From positions 1 through 62,925 of the forward strand of contig WHSW01000002.1 of NCBI GenBank assembly GCA_009379895.1: DNA of 62,925 nucleotides. Direction: 5' to 3'. Each line of letters begins with the position of its first letter. Within the stretch, counting starts at the first letter, position 1. This stretch comes from Solirubrobacterales bacterium (GTDB taxonomy: Bacteria > Actinomycetota > Thermoleophilia > Solirubrobacterales > 70-9). Positions 1 to 8,538 of the stretch are shown here, one piece after another. Both the position numbers and the translations under genes were made by a program. A model generated the notes under the pieces. It worked only from the letters and a program-made list of their open reading frames with translations, was not told the DNA's origin and ran no database searches.

Positions 1-630
1 GTGCTGGCGCTGCCGGTGCTCGCGGTGCCGTCGTTGCTGCGCGGCTCGGTCGACCGCAACCTGGTCGAGGCGACGCTGCTCGGGGTGGCCGTCTTCGTGG
101 TCCTGCTCGCGGCGGCGGTCGCTGTGCTCGCCTTCGACCGGCCGCTGGAGCTGGTCGGACGCGCGGTGCAGGGCGTGCGCAACCGGCTGCGCCGCCGCTC
201 GGCCCCACTTCGCGAGCTGCCCGCGCGGCTGACCCGCGAGCGCGACAAGCTGCTCGCCACCCTGGGGCCCAACTGGCGACTCGCAGTCCTCGCCACGGCG
301 GGGCGCTGGGCATTCGACTACGCGACCCTGCTCGCCGCGCTCGCGGCAGTCGGCGCCTCGCCGCGCCCGACCCTGGTGCTGCTCGCCTTCTGCGCGGCAC
401 AGGTGCTCGCCCAGATCCCGGTCACGCCCGGCGGGCTCGGCTTCGTCGAGGCGGGCCTGACCGCGATGCTCGCCCTGGCCGGGGTCAGCGCCGGCAACGC
501 CGTGCTGGCGACCTTCGCCTACCGGCTGTTCTCCTACTGGCTCCAGCTCCCCGCCGGTCTCGTCGGCTTCGCCCGACATCGGCACCGCTTCGCCGGGGGC
601 GGCTCCGCAGCCGGGCCGGCCCGCGAATGA
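1..630 (+). CDS. YbhN/LPG-synthase-type transmembrane protein, C-terminal part
   Basis: The reading frame is open at the left edge, so this is the last ~209 residues of a longer protein. It has several hydrophobic segments (about residues 22-45, 120-140 and 155-190) and the segment QIPVTPGGLGFVEAGL near residue 138. That pattern, a PxxPGGLGxxE-like loop before the last membrane spans, is typical of the UPF0104/YbhN family (lysylphosphatidylglycerol synthase TM region), usually 300-350 residues long. Family members are inner-membrane proteins linked to phospholipid handling; the exact substrate cannot be told. Its stop overlaps the next start (ATGA), so the two genes are probably translated together. 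Confidence 0.75.
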   Translation: MLALPVLAVPSLLRGSVDRNLVEATLLGVAVFVVLLAAAVAVLAFDRPLELVGRAVQGVRNRLRRRSAPLRELPARLTRERDKLLATLGPNWRLAVLATAGRWAFDYATLLAALAAVGASPRPTLVLLAFCAAQVLAQIPVTPGGLGFVEAGLTAMLALAGVSAGNAVLATFAYRLFSYWLQLPAGLVGFARHRHRFAGGGSAAGPARE

Positions 631-1478
631 GCGCCGATCGGATCACCTACGTCGGTCACGCGACGGCGCTGGTCGAGCTCGGCGGCGTTCGCCTGCTCAC
701 CGATCCGATGTTGCGCCGGCGGCTGCTGCACATCGCGCGCCACCCGCCCGAGCCCGACACGGGCGTCACGGAGGAGATCGACGCGGTCCTGCTCTCGCAT
801 CTGCACCCCGACCACCTCGACTTCCCCTCGCTGCGATCGATCGGCGCCGACACGCGCGTGATCGCGCCGCGCGGCGGCGCGCGGACGCTGGCGCGCCGCG
901 GCGTCCGAGCGGTGACCGAGCTCGCCCCGGGCGATTCGACGACCGTCGGCGCGCTCGAGGTCGCGGCGGTGCCCGCCAGCCACGACGCCCGCCGCTACCG
1001 GATCGGGCGCCACGTCGACGCGCTCGGGTTCGTGATCACGGGCGGGCGGCTCGCGGGCGGGCGCGGGGGCGAGGGGCTCGCGGGCCAGCAGGTCGGGGGC
1101 GAGGGGCTCGCGGGCGCACACCGCGTCTACTTCGCCGGCGACACCGACCTCTTCGACGAGATGGCGCAGATCGCCGACGGTGGGCTCGACGTCGCCATGC
1201 TGCCGATCGCCGGCTGGGGCCCGACGGTCGGTAAGGGTCATCTCGACCCGACGCGCGCCGCGGAGGCCGCGGCGATCCTGCGGCCCCGGGTGGCGATCCC
1301 GATCCACTGGGGGACCCTGTTTCGGATCGGGATCCTGCGCCGCCGACCGCACCTGGTCGAGCGGCCGGCGAGCCGCTTCACCGCCGAGCTCGCCGAGCTC
1401 GCGCCCGGGGTCGAGCCGCGGGTGCTCGCCCCCGGCGAGAGCTACGAGCTGGCGCAGCTCGACGAGCGCTCGGCGTAG
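627..1478 (+). CDS. Metallo-beta-lactamase-fold hydrolase (NAPE-PLD/UlaG-like)
   Basis: 283 residues. The opening GHATALVELGGVRLLTDP followed by the metal motif HLHPDH (H58, H60, D62, H63), a later FAGDTD and a final PIHWGT are the standard metal ligands of the UlaG/NAPE-PLD-type branch of metallo-beta-lactamase-fold hydrolases, which often act on phosphodiester bonds in lipids. It starts inside the stop of the upstream lipid-related membrane gene (ATGA), suggesting a shared membrane-lipid role; that is inference. A low-complexity insert (about residues 140-165) is encoded by a 21-nt repeat at 1065-1085 and 1095-1115. The 3' end overlaps the convergent HNH gene by 37 nt. Confidence 0.85.
   Translation: MSADRITYVGHATALVELGGVRLLTDPMLRRRLLHIARHPPEPDTGVTEEIDAVLLSHLHPDHLDFPSLRSIGADTRVIAPRGGARTLARRGVRAVTELAPGDSTTVGALEVAAVPASHDARRYRIGRHVDALGFVITGGRLAGGRGGEGLAGQQVGGEGLAGAHRVYFAGDTDLFDEMAQIADGGLDVAMLPIAGWGPTVGKGHLDPTRAAEAAAILRPRVAIPIHWGTLFRIGILRRRPHLVERPASRFTAELAELAPGVEPRVLAPGESYELAQLDERSA
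1065..1115 (+). repeat. In-frame 21-nt direct repeat, 30-nt period
   Basis: Two identical 21-nt copies (1065-1085 and 1095-1115) lie inside the metallo-hydrolase gene. The 30-nt period keeps frame and encodes the repeated GGEGLAG motif, an insertion between two beta strands. Confidence 0.9.
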
Positions 1479-2866
1479 CCGGCCGTCTCGGGAGTCCGAG
1501 GCCCCGAGCCCGCGACCAGCACCGCATCCACACACATGCCCAGGTCCACCTTCTCGCCGGTGCCAGTGAGCGTCGGCGCGCGGGCCGGCGGCAGCTCGGC
1601 CCGGTCGACGGGGGGTGGAAGGGGCGAGACGGGAATCGACGATCCGTCCGGGCGCGCGAAGCGCCGACGACCGTCGGCGTCCAGCGCCAGCGAGAAGCCG
1701 GCCTCGTGGACAAGGCGGTGGTGGTGGCGACAGAGCAGGACGAGGTTCGACAGGCCCGTCTCGCCACCGTGAGCCCAGTGGCGTATGTGGTGAGCATCGA
1801 CGAAGCGCCACCGCTCACAGCCCGGGAACTGACAGCGCCCATCTCGCGCCACGAGCGCGCGGCGGACCGAGGGCGGGATCGAGCGCCTTCGTCGACCGAC
1901 GGCGACCGGCTCGCCGTCGCGCTCTGAGATCGTGACCAGCGAGGAGTCGCACGCCAGCCTGCGCGCGGTCTCGGGCGAGATCGCGGGCCCGTCGGCGATC
2001 GCGCACGCGCCGCGCCCGGTCGCGGTGGCGCCGGGCTCGTCGGTGGCGAGCGTCTCGGCGTCGACGTGGACGAGCAACTGGTAGCGCTCGCCGCCCGGCA
2101 GACCCGTGGGCGGGCGCGCGAGCGCCGCCTCGGCGAGCGCGGCCAGCGACTCGGCGTTGGTCGGCGAGGGCACTGGGCGGGCGGCGGGAGGCTCGGGCGG
2201 TTCCGCGGAACCGCTCGGCCCAGTGGCAGCGAGCGGTCCCGCGGAACCGCCCTCGTCCTCCCGCCTCTCATAGACCGCATCGCGGGCGGACTCCAGCGCG
2301 CGCAGAAAGAGCGCCCCGTCCTCGGGCGAGAGCCTGGCGTCGAGGCGAAGGCAGCCGTCATCGTCGTCCCAGCACCAGCGCACGAAGGTTCGGCTCTGCG
2401 CCTCGTCGGCCTCGGCGGCGCTCACCCGGTGTGCGGCGCGGACCACCCGCTCGAGCTGGGCGGCGGTGGCGTGGCGGGCAAGCTCCAACAGCTCCGCCTC
2501 GCTCTCGCCGTCAGCGACCCAGGTCAGCGCCCGCACCTTCGAGTAGCTCAGCGCGCCGCTGGCAAACGCCGCACGGATCCGCGGCAGATCGGGGAGCGCC
2601 CGCGCGACGCGGACGTGCTCGCGCGCCGAGCGCGGGTTGAGCGCGCAGCGCCAGGCGATCCACTCCGAGATCGAGCGACAGCCCGTGTCGCCCCAGCCCT
2701 CGCGGCGGTCGAACTCGGCGACCAGCTCGAGCCAGCGCGCGCAGCCGGCGTTGATCTGGGCGGCCAGCGACTCGATCTCGCGCTCGATCAGCTCGAGGGG
2801 GACCGTGGACAGCGGCTCGGGAGAGTCTGCCGTCCGTTCCGTCCGTTCGGTAACGTCCCAGAACAT
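1442..2866 (-). CDS. DUF222 / HNH endonuclease domain protein (13E12-type), SOS-box controlled
   Basis: 474 residues. The N-terminal half is the helical DUF222 domain (EWIAWRCALNPRSAREHVRVARAL near residue 70). The C-terminal part carries a clear HNH motif: CQFPGCERWRFVDAHHIRHW, then GGETGLSNLVLLCRHHHRLVHE, with the paired Cys for a zinc ribbon. This is the actinobacterial 13E12-repeat family, often multicopy and in mycobacteria DNA-damage inducible. The ATG at 2866 lies inside a perfect GAAC-N4-GTTC LexA-type box (2861-2872), and a TACTAT -10 hexamer (2875-2880, minus strand) ends 8 nt before it, so the message may be leaderless. The role in the cell is not established. Its 3' end overlaps the convergent hydrolase gene. 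Confidence 0.88.
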   Translation of the reverse strand: MFWDVTERTERTADSPEPLSTVPLELIEREIESLAAQINAGCARWLELVAEFDRREGWGDTGCRSISEWIAWRCALNPRSAREHVRVARALPDLPRIRAAFASGALSYSKVRALTWVADGESEAELLELARHATAAQLERVVRAAHRVSAAEADEAQSRTFVRWCWDDDDGCLRLDARLSPEDGALFLRALESARDAVYERREDEGGSAGPLAATGPSGSAEPPEPPAARPVPSPTNAESLAALAEAALARPPTGLPGGERYQLLVHVDAETLATDEPGATATGRGACAIADGPAISPETARRLACDSSLVTISERDGEPVAVGRRRRSIPPSVRRALVARDGRCQFPGCERWRFVDAHHIRHWAHGGETGLSNLVLLCRHHHRLVHEAGFSLALDADGRRRFARPDGSSIPVSPLPPPVDRAELPPARAPTLTGTGEKVDLGMCVDAVLVAGSGPRTPETAGYAERSSSCASS

Positions 2867-2872
2867 ATGTTC
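2861..2872. promoter_or_regulatory. LexA/SOS box over the DUF222-HNH start codon
   Basis: GAACATATGTTC is a perfect 12-bp palindrome matching the Gram-positive LexA core GAAC-N4-GTTC. It covers the start codon and the expected transcription start just after the TACTAT -10 element. A bound repressor there would block transcription initiation. Confidence 0.75.
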
Positions 2873-3012
2873 GTATAGTAGATCGGCCCTCGGACGGAAA
2901 CTCCGGCGCGGCAGAGTTGCGACCCCACCTCAAACGTCGTGCTCTCGGGATCGATGAGGTTCGGCCCGAAGTCTCGACGAGAAGGGCCGGCGCCAATCCG
3001 AGACCGTGACGG

Positions 3013-5214
3013 TCAGGCTGCTGGTGGTGCGGATTCGCGCTCGGCGTAGCCGGCGTGTCCGAGGGCGGCCAGCCAGCCGGCCATGATCCTGTGCACGGCC
3101 TCGGCGCCGACCGGGTCGGTCCCGGGCCACGCCAGCCCGGCGGGAAAGCAGACGAACGGATACCCCTGGCCGCCGCCCATGCCGCCGTGTGAGCCGACCA
3201 GCTCCTCGAACGCGGCGACCTCGCCGATCGCCGGCCAGTAGGTGCTGTTGACGACCAGGTCGGGGCAGTGGGCGAAGCCGTCGGTTCGCCTGACGTGGTC
3301 GGCGGCGTGCGGCCCGAAGGGCGCCAGCGGGTCCGCGCCCTCGACCCGGTCGGCGTCCAGGTGGTTGATCCCCTCGGCGCCGATCGCGAGTGCCCCCTCG
3401 CGGTCGGAGCGCACCAACACGAAGCCGATCCCGGGGTGGTCGCGCAGCGCCGGCAGGAGCTCGGGGTAGAGCTCTGCGATCCGCTCGAGGCTCAGCCTTC
3501 CCGGCTCGCGCGGGAAGCTGATCAGCCCGAGGCAGCCCGAGGCCATGACCGAGATCTCGGGCAGTGTCGGTTCGACCGCGCCGCCCCGCTCTCCGACCTC
3601 GCCGCCCGGCCCGCCCACCTCGCCGCCCGGCCCGCCCACCTCGCCGCCCGGCTCGCCGCCCTCGTCCCCGCCCTCGCGCGTGGCCGCTCCCCCGCCGTCC
3701 TCGCGCGGCGCCGCTCCCGCGCCGGCCCCCGCCACCCCCTCGAGATCGACCACCCCGTCGTCGCTGTGGCGCCTGGTCGCGGTGCGTACCGCCCTCGCCG
3801 TCGCGGTCTCGTCGCGCGCCATCTCGGTCAGCCCGGCGCTCAGGTAGGAGAGCGCCTCGTCGCCGCTCGAGTCGGTCTGCACCCGGTGCGCCCCGCCGGC
3901 CTCGCGGACGAGCTCCTCGAGCGTCAGACCGTAGCGCTGGCGGAACGTGGCGCCCTGTGACTGGCCGTGGTCGGAGAGAACGACGAGCAGGTAGGGGCGC
4001 GGCGCGTCGGCGGCCGCGGCCTCGATTCGGGCGAGTTGGCGATCGACCTTGGCGAGCACGGCGAGAGTGTCGGCGCGCTCGATGCCGGAGTGATGGGCGA
4101 CCTCGTCGTAGGCGAGGAACGTGGTGTAGACGACCGGACGCCCGGCGAGCATGTCGGCGACCACGGAGGCGATCTGGAGATCGAGCTGGACGACCGTCGC
4201 CCAGGCGCGCACGAGCGCGTAGGTGCGCGAGCGCGCGATCCGCGGGCGCACGTCGCGACGGCGCTCGCGCGCGGCGGCCCGGCGCTCGCGCGCGTACTCG
4301 GCGATCGAGGCGATCAGGGTCTTGGCGACCGCGTACGGGGCGGCGAAGTAGGCGGCGTAGTCGCGGCCGATCGGCCGCCGGCGGCGCAGCACGGTGCTCA
4401 TCGTCAGCATCGAGTGGGGGGCGTCGCCGGAGAGGATGTTCGCCCTGCTGGCGCCGTCGGCGTGCAGGAGCCCGCGGCCGTCGGAGTGCCGCCGCTCGAG
4501 CTCCTCGGCGTCGCGGGGGTGGTTGGTGACGATCGCGCGGTCGCGGTCCTTCTCCCACCAGCGAAAGGCGGGCATGTCCTCGTTGGAGCCGTGCAGCAGG
4601 CCGGCCTGGCAGGCGCCCGTCTGCGAGGACCAGTCGGTCTCCCAGCGCTCGAGGCGGTGGCCGCCGTCGCGCACCCAGCGCGAGAGGTTGGGCATCGTCC
4701 CGTCGCGCAGCGCGCGAGCGGCGATCTCGTGGGCGAGCCCGTCGATCTCGCAGAGGACCACCCCCGGGATGTCGCTGTGGATCACCTCTCCGCGGCGCCG
4801 GGCCTGGCGGCGGACCACGTTGCGATACCAGCTCTCGTCGTCGTGGATCGCCAGCAGCGAGGCGACGAGCGCCGTGATCACGGTCATCCCGATCGTGACC
4901 AGGATGCCGTCGAACCAATTGTCGATCGAGGCGCCCGGGATGATCAGCGTCGCCGCGACGACCACCACGCCGTTCAGCGCCAGCGCGAAGCCGCCCAGCG
5001 TGAGCACGTTGAGCGGCAGGGCGACGCGCGCCACCAGCGGCCAGACGAGGGCGTTGATCAGGCCGACGATCGCCGCCATCCCGAGCGCCGCGCCCGGGCC
5101 GTCGAGCTCGAAGCCGTCGCGCAGCTGCGAGAGCGCAAGCAGGGCGACGGCGTCGAGCAGCAGCACGACCGCCGCGCGCAGCGCCACCCGCGGGCGCGAG
5201 CTCTGCGGCCTCAC
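3013..5214 (-). CDS. Membrane-anchored alkaline-phosphatase-superfamily phosphodiesterase with phage-holin-like N-terminus
   Basis: 733 residues. Residues 1-125 hold four hydrophobic segments (LRAAVVLLLDAVALLALS and on) resembling the 'phage holin family 4' membrane domain. The rest looks like a type I phosphodiesterase/nucleotide pyrophosphatase: CEIDGLAHE near residue 154, TMPNLSRW, YDEVAHHSG and LSDHGQSQG supply the usual Asp/His metal ligands. Actinomycetes commonly carry this fusion; the substrate is unknown. A Gly/Glu-rich linker (about residues 520-540) is encoded by 21-nt tandem repeats. The GTG start overlaps the stop of the upstream small gene (GTGA), so the two form an operon. Confidence 0.78.
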   Translation of the reverse strand: MRPQSSRPRVALRAAVVLLLDAVALLALSQLRDGFELDGPGAALGMAAIVGLINALVWPLVARVALPLNVLTLGGFALALNGVVVVAATLIIPGASIDNWFDGILVTIGMTVITALVASLLAIHDDESWYRNVVRRQARRRGEVIHSDIPGVVLCEIDGLAHEIAARALRDGTMPNLSRWVRDGGHRLERWETDWSSQTGACQAGLLHGSNEDMPAFRWWEKDRDRAIVTNHPRDAEELERRHSDGRGLLHADGASRANILSGDAPHSMLTMSTVLRRRRPIGRDYAAYFAAPYAVAKTLIASIAEYARERRAAARERRRDVRPRIARSRTYALVRAWATVVQLDLQIASVVADMLAGRPVVYTTFLAYDEVAHHSGIERADTLAVLAKVDRQLARIEAAAADAPRPYLLVVLSDHGQSQGATFRQRYGLTLEELVREAGGAHRVQTDSSGDEALSYLSAGLTEMARDETATARAVRTATRRHSDDGVVDLEGVAGAGAGAAPREDGGGAATREGGDEGGEPGGEVGGPGGEVGGPGGEVGERGGAVEPTLPEISVMASGCLGLISFPREPGRLSLERIAELYPELLPALRDHPGIGFVLVRSDREGALAIGAEGINHLDADRVEGADPLAPFGPHAADHVRRTDGFAHCPDLVVNSTYWPAIGEVAAFEELVGSHGGMGGGQGYPFVCFPAGLAWPGTDPVGAEAVHRIMAGWLAALGHAGYAERESAPPAA
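3595..3657. repeat. 21-nt tandem repeat, three copies, inside the phosphodiesterase gene
   Basis: On the minus strand these encode three copies of the 7-residue unit GGEVGGP (the last one changed to GGEVGER). The repeat is in frame and forms a flexible linker between conserved parts of the enzyme. Confidence 0.85.
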
Positions 5215-5618
5215 CTATTCGCCCGCTTGACCACCTGGATCCGGGCGATCGTTCGATCCGTGTCGAGGAGGCGCACCCGATAGGTGCTCGGCTCGTCGGG
5301 CAGGAGGTCGAAGGAAGCCGCCGCCGCGGGATCGACCGCGACGAGCTGCCCGAGCTCCGGGATCGCGATCTCGGATGGCCTCTTGACCCGGACCCGCAGC
5401 GCGAGCCGGTCGCCAACTCGCACGCGAATCCTCTCGACCTTGCCGCCGGCCTCGACCGTCTCCCGCACGACCTCGCCGGCGGGCGGGGGCGGCGGGGTGG
5501 TCGTGGTGGTGGTCGTATCGTCCTCGAGGCCGTTCTCGGCCACCGGGACGAGCGCGGCGGCGATGCTCGAGATCACGAGCAGGGAGATCATCACGATGAT
5601 CAGGCGCCGGGCTGCCAT
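5211..5618 (-). CDS. Small membrane-anchored hypothetical protein
   Basis: 135 residues: a single N-terminal hydrophobic segment (RRLIIVMISLLVISSIAAALV), a Thr/Pro-rich linker (seven Thr then five Pro near residues 35-47), and a C-terminal extracytoplasmic domain of about 85 residues rich in short beta-type stretches. I recognise no family. The ATG at 5618 is chosen because a TACGCT -10 element (5625-5630, minus strand) ends exactly 6 nt upstream, the leaderless arrangement, whereas the longer frame running back to 6470 is antisense to aroC. It overlaps the phosphodiesterase start by GTGA and may be a partner or regulator of it. Confidence 0.7.
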   Translation of the reverse strand: MAARRLIIVMISLLVISSIAAALVPVAENGLEDDTTTTTTTPPPPPAGEVVRETVEAGGKVERIRVRVGDRLALRVRVKRPSEIAIPELGQLVAVDPAAAASFDLLPDEPSTYRVRLLDTDRTIARIQVVKRANR

Positions 5619-5765
5619 GGGCGCAGCGTAGTCGCGCGCCGGCGCAGCTCGCCGCCGAGCGGGCGTCGCCGGCCGCGGCTGACCAGGTACGCGCCGCCCG
5701 CCTCCAAAGCCATGCCGAGCGGCCGATCGCCGACTCCGAAGGATCCGCGTGCCGGGCCGCCCGAA

Positions 5766-5771
5766 TAGCCT
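5766..5771 (+). promoter_or_regulatory. -10 element of aroC operon
   Basis: TAGCCT ends 9 nt before the aroC ATG with no Shine-Dalgarno between. This is one of at least 16 such TAnnnT elements next to start codons in the window and probably directs a leaderless or near-leaderless transcript. Confidence 0.6.
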
Positions 5772-5780
5772 TGCCGGCTG

Positions 5781-6944
5781 ATGGCGCTGCGCTTCACAAC
5801 CGCCGGCGAGTCGCACGGGCCGGGGCTCGTCGCGATCGTCGAGGGGCTGCCGGCCGGGCTCGAGCTCGACCGGGGGCGAATCGACCGCGAGATGGCCCGC
5901 CGCCAGCTCGGTCACGGCCGCGGCGGGCGGATGAAGATCGAGAGCGACTCGGTCGAGGTGCGCTCGGGCATCCGCCACGGCCGGACGCTGGGCAGCCCGA
6001 TCGCCCTCCTGGTCGCCAATCGCGACTACGCCAACTGGGAGGAGCGGATGAACCCGTGGCCGGTCGAGGCGGAGGTCGCCGAATCGCACCTGCCGCGCCC
6101 GGGCCACGCCGACCTGACCGGCGCCCAGAAGTACGGGCATCGCGACGTGCGCAACGTGCTCGAGCGCGCCAGCGCCCGCGAGACGGCCGCCCGGGTAGCC
6201 GCCGGGGCGATCGCCAAGGAGCTCCTGCGGGCCCTGGGGGTCAGCGTGCACAGCCACGTGCTGCGCATCGCCTCGGTGGCCGCGCCGGAGCGCGGTGACC
6301 TGGGGCCGGAGGACTTCGCGGCCGTCGACGAGTCGCCGGTGCGCTGCCTCGACGGCGAGGCGGCCGAGGCGATGGTCGCCGAGATCGACCGGCTGCGAAA
6401 GGAGAACGAGAGCCTCGGCGGGGTGTTCGAGGTGCGCGCCTTCGGCCTCGTCCCGGGGCTCGGCTCGCACGTCGCCTGGGACGAGCGCCTCGACGGCCGG
6501 CTCGCGGGGGCGGTGGTCTCGATCCAGGCGGTCAAGGGCGTCTCGGTCGGCGAGGCCTGGGACGTCGCGGCGGCGCGCGGCTCGGAGTCACACGACGAGA
6601 TCTTCTGGTCGCAGGAGCGCGGCTACTACCGCGAGAGCAACCGCGCCGGCGGGGTCGAGGGCGGGATGTCGAACGGCGAGCCGCTCGTCGTCCGGGGGGC
6701 GCTGAAGCCGATCTCGACCCTGACCAAGCCGCTGCGCTCGGTCGACACCGAGTCGAAGCAGCCGGCGCAGGCGATGCGCGAGCGCACCGACTCGACCGTC
6801 GTCCCGGCCGCCGGGGTGGTCGCCGAGGCGATGGTCGCGCTGGTGCTCGCGCGTTGCTATCGCGAGAAGTTCGGCGGCGATCACATCGATGACGTGCGCG
6901 CGGCGCTCGCGGCCTATCGCGAGCGGATCGACTGGCGGCGGTAG
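5781..6944 (+). CDS. aroC: Chorismate synthase
   Basis: 387 residues, the normal length. It makes chorismate from 5-enolpyruvylshikimate 3-phosphate using reduced FMN, the last step of the shikimate pathway. Family signatures are present: GESHGPG (residue 9), GRGGRMKIESD (45-55), the ERASARETAARVAAG helix near 130, and RTDSTVVPAAGVV near the C-terminus. It heads the aroC-aroKB-aroQ-peptidase run; only 4 nt separate its stop from the next start. A TAGCCT -10 lies just upstream. Confidence 0.97.
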   Translation: MALRFTTAGESHGPGLVAIVEGLPAGLELDRGRIDREMARRQLGHGRGGRMKIESDSVEVRSGIRHGRTLGSPIALLVANRDYANWEERMNPWPVEAEVAESHLPRPGHADLTGAQKYGHRDVRNVLERASARETAARVAAGAIAKELLRALGVSVHSHVLRIASVAAPERGDLGPEDFAAVDESPVRCLDGEAAEAMVAEIDRLRKENESLGGVFEVRAFGLVPGLGSHVAWDERLDGRLAGAVVSIQAVKGVSVGEAWDVAAARGSESHDEIFWSQERGYYRESNRAGGVEGGMSNGEPLVVRGALKPISTLTKPLRSVDTESKQPAQAMRERTDSTVVPAAGVVAEAMVALVLARCYREKFGGDHIDDVRAALAAYRERIDWRR

Positions 6945-6948
6945 CGGG

Positions 6949-8538
6949 GTGGCGCGATCGCCCGCGGGGCGGGCCCTCGTCTTCATCGGCTTCATGGGCG
7001 CCGGCAAGTCGACGGCGGCCGCCGCCGCGCGCGGGGCGGGGCTCGAGGTCGTCGACACCGATGCGCGGCTCGAGCGCGAGCTGGGCTGCTCGATCGCGGA
7101 GTTCTTCGATCGCCACGGCGAGCCCGAGTTCCGCCGCCGAGAGGAGGCCCTGGCGGGCGAGCTGCTCGAGCGCGCCGACGGTGGGGCGATCGCGCTCGGC
7201 GGCGGCAGCGTGCTCTCCGAGCGCGTGCGCGCGGCGCTCGAGCGCCACGTCGTCGTCTGGCTTCGCGTCGGCGCCGAGGACGCCTGGGGGCGAGTCGACG
7301 ACTCGCGACCCCTGGCCCGCGACCGGCCCGGCTTCGAGTCGCTGCTCGCCGAGCGCGAGCCGATCTACGAGGAGCTCGCCGACGCGGTCCTGCCGGCCGC
7401 CGACCTCGGGACCGTCGAGCGGGCGATGCCGGCGCTGCTCGGGCTCCGCGAGCTCGCCGCCGGCACGCGGATGGCCTGGGCCGCCAGCGCCTCGGGCGAG
7501 TACCCCGCCTACGTCGGCCGCGGGCTGCTGGAGACGAGCCCCCTGGACGGTGCGGCCCGGTACGGCGGGCTCGGGGCCGGCGGCCGGGCGTTCTGCGTCA
7601 CCGACGCGACCGTCGGCGAGCTCTACGCGAAGCGGCTCGAGCCGCTCGCCGGGCGGATCGAGGTCTCACCGGGCGAGGGGGCGAAGACGCTCGCCGAGGC
7701 CGAGCGCGTGCTGCGCGAGCTGGCCCGCCTCGGAGCGACCCGCTCCGACCACGTGCTCGCCCTCGGCGGGGGCGTGGTCGGCGACCTCGCCGGCTTCTGC
7801 GCGGCGACCTACCAGCGCGGGATCGGCGTCGTCCAGGTGCCGACGACGCTGGTCGCGCAGGTCGACTCCGCCTACGGCGGCAAGACGGGCGTCGATCTCC
7901 CGGAGGCCAAGAACTACGTCGGCGCCTACCACCTGCCGCGCGCCGTGCTCGCCGACCCGGCCACGCTCGCGACCCTGCCTGCCGGCGAGCTCGCGGCGGG
8001 CTTCGTCGAGGTGCTGAAGACGGCGCTGATCCGGGGCGGGGCGCTGTGGGAGCGGGCGCGCACGATCGAGGCGCCCCTTGATCCAACTGAGCTCGACGAC
8101 CTGATCTTCGCCTGTGTGCTGACCAAGCTCGAGGTCGTCGCCGCCGACGAGCGCGACTCGGGCGCGCGCGCGGCGCTCAACCTCGGCCACACCGTCGGCC
8201 ACGCGATCGAGGCCGCCTCGGGGTACGCGCGCTACCGCCACGGCGAGGCGATCGGCCTCGGCCTGCTGGCCGCGCTGCGGCTCTCGGGCGCCGGCGAGCT
8301 TCGCGAGGAGGTCGGGTCGATCCTCGGGCGACACGAGCTGCCGGTCGCGCTCGACCCCGGGATCGCGGTCGACGAGGTCCTGGCGCCGCTCGAGCGCGAC
8401 AAGAAGCGCACCGCGGCCGGCGTCGGCTTCGTCCTCTGCGAGCGTCCCGGTGAGGTCGTCACCGCGCGCACGCTCGACGCCGGTAGGGTGCGGGCCGCGG
8501 TGGAGGAGCTGAGGCGACCCGCGGACGGCGCACGGTGA
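6949..8538 (+). CDS. aroKB: Bifunctional shikimate kinase / 3-dehydroquinate synthase (AroK-AroB fusion)
   Basis: 529 residues in one frame. Residues ~1-170 are shikimate kinase: P-loop GFMGAGKS, DTD substrate motif, GGGS loop and the RPL-R lid. Residues ~175-525 are 3-dehydroquinate synthase: GGGVVGDLAGF for NAD, VPTTLVAQVDSAYGGKTGVD, and metal-binding LNLGHTVGHAIE and RHGEAIG. They catalyse steps 5 and 2 of the pathway. The GTG at 6949 is chosen because it follows aroC by 4 nt and immediately precedes the kinase core; an in-frame extension to 6889 lies inside aroC. The genes are usually separate neighbours in actinomycetes, so the fusion is notable. I see no stop or frameshift between domains. 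Confidence 0.95.
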   Translation: MARSPAGRALVFIGFMGAGKSTAAAAARGAGLEVVDTDARLERELGCSIAEFFDRHGEPEFRRREEALAGELLERADGGAIALGGGSVLSERVRAALERHVVVWLRVGAEDAWGRVDDSRPLARDRPGFESLLAEREPIYEELADAVLPAADLGTVERAMPALLGLRELAAGTRMAWAASASGEYPAYVGRGLLETSPLDGAARYGGLGAGGRAFCVTDATVGELYAKRLEPLAGRIEVSPGEGAKTLAEAERVLRELARLGATRSDHVLALGGGVVGDLAGFCAATYQRGIGVVQVPTTLVAQVDSAYGGKTGVDLPEAKNYVGAYHLPRAVLADPATLATLPAGELAAGFVEVLKTALIRGGALWERARTIEAPLDPTELDDLIFACVLTKLEVVAADERDSGARAALNLGHTVGHAIEAASGYARYRHGEAIGLGLLAALRLSGAGELREEVGSILGRHELPVALDPGIAVDEVLAPLERDKKRTAAGVGFVLCERPGEVVTARTLDAGRVRAAVEELRRPADGAR

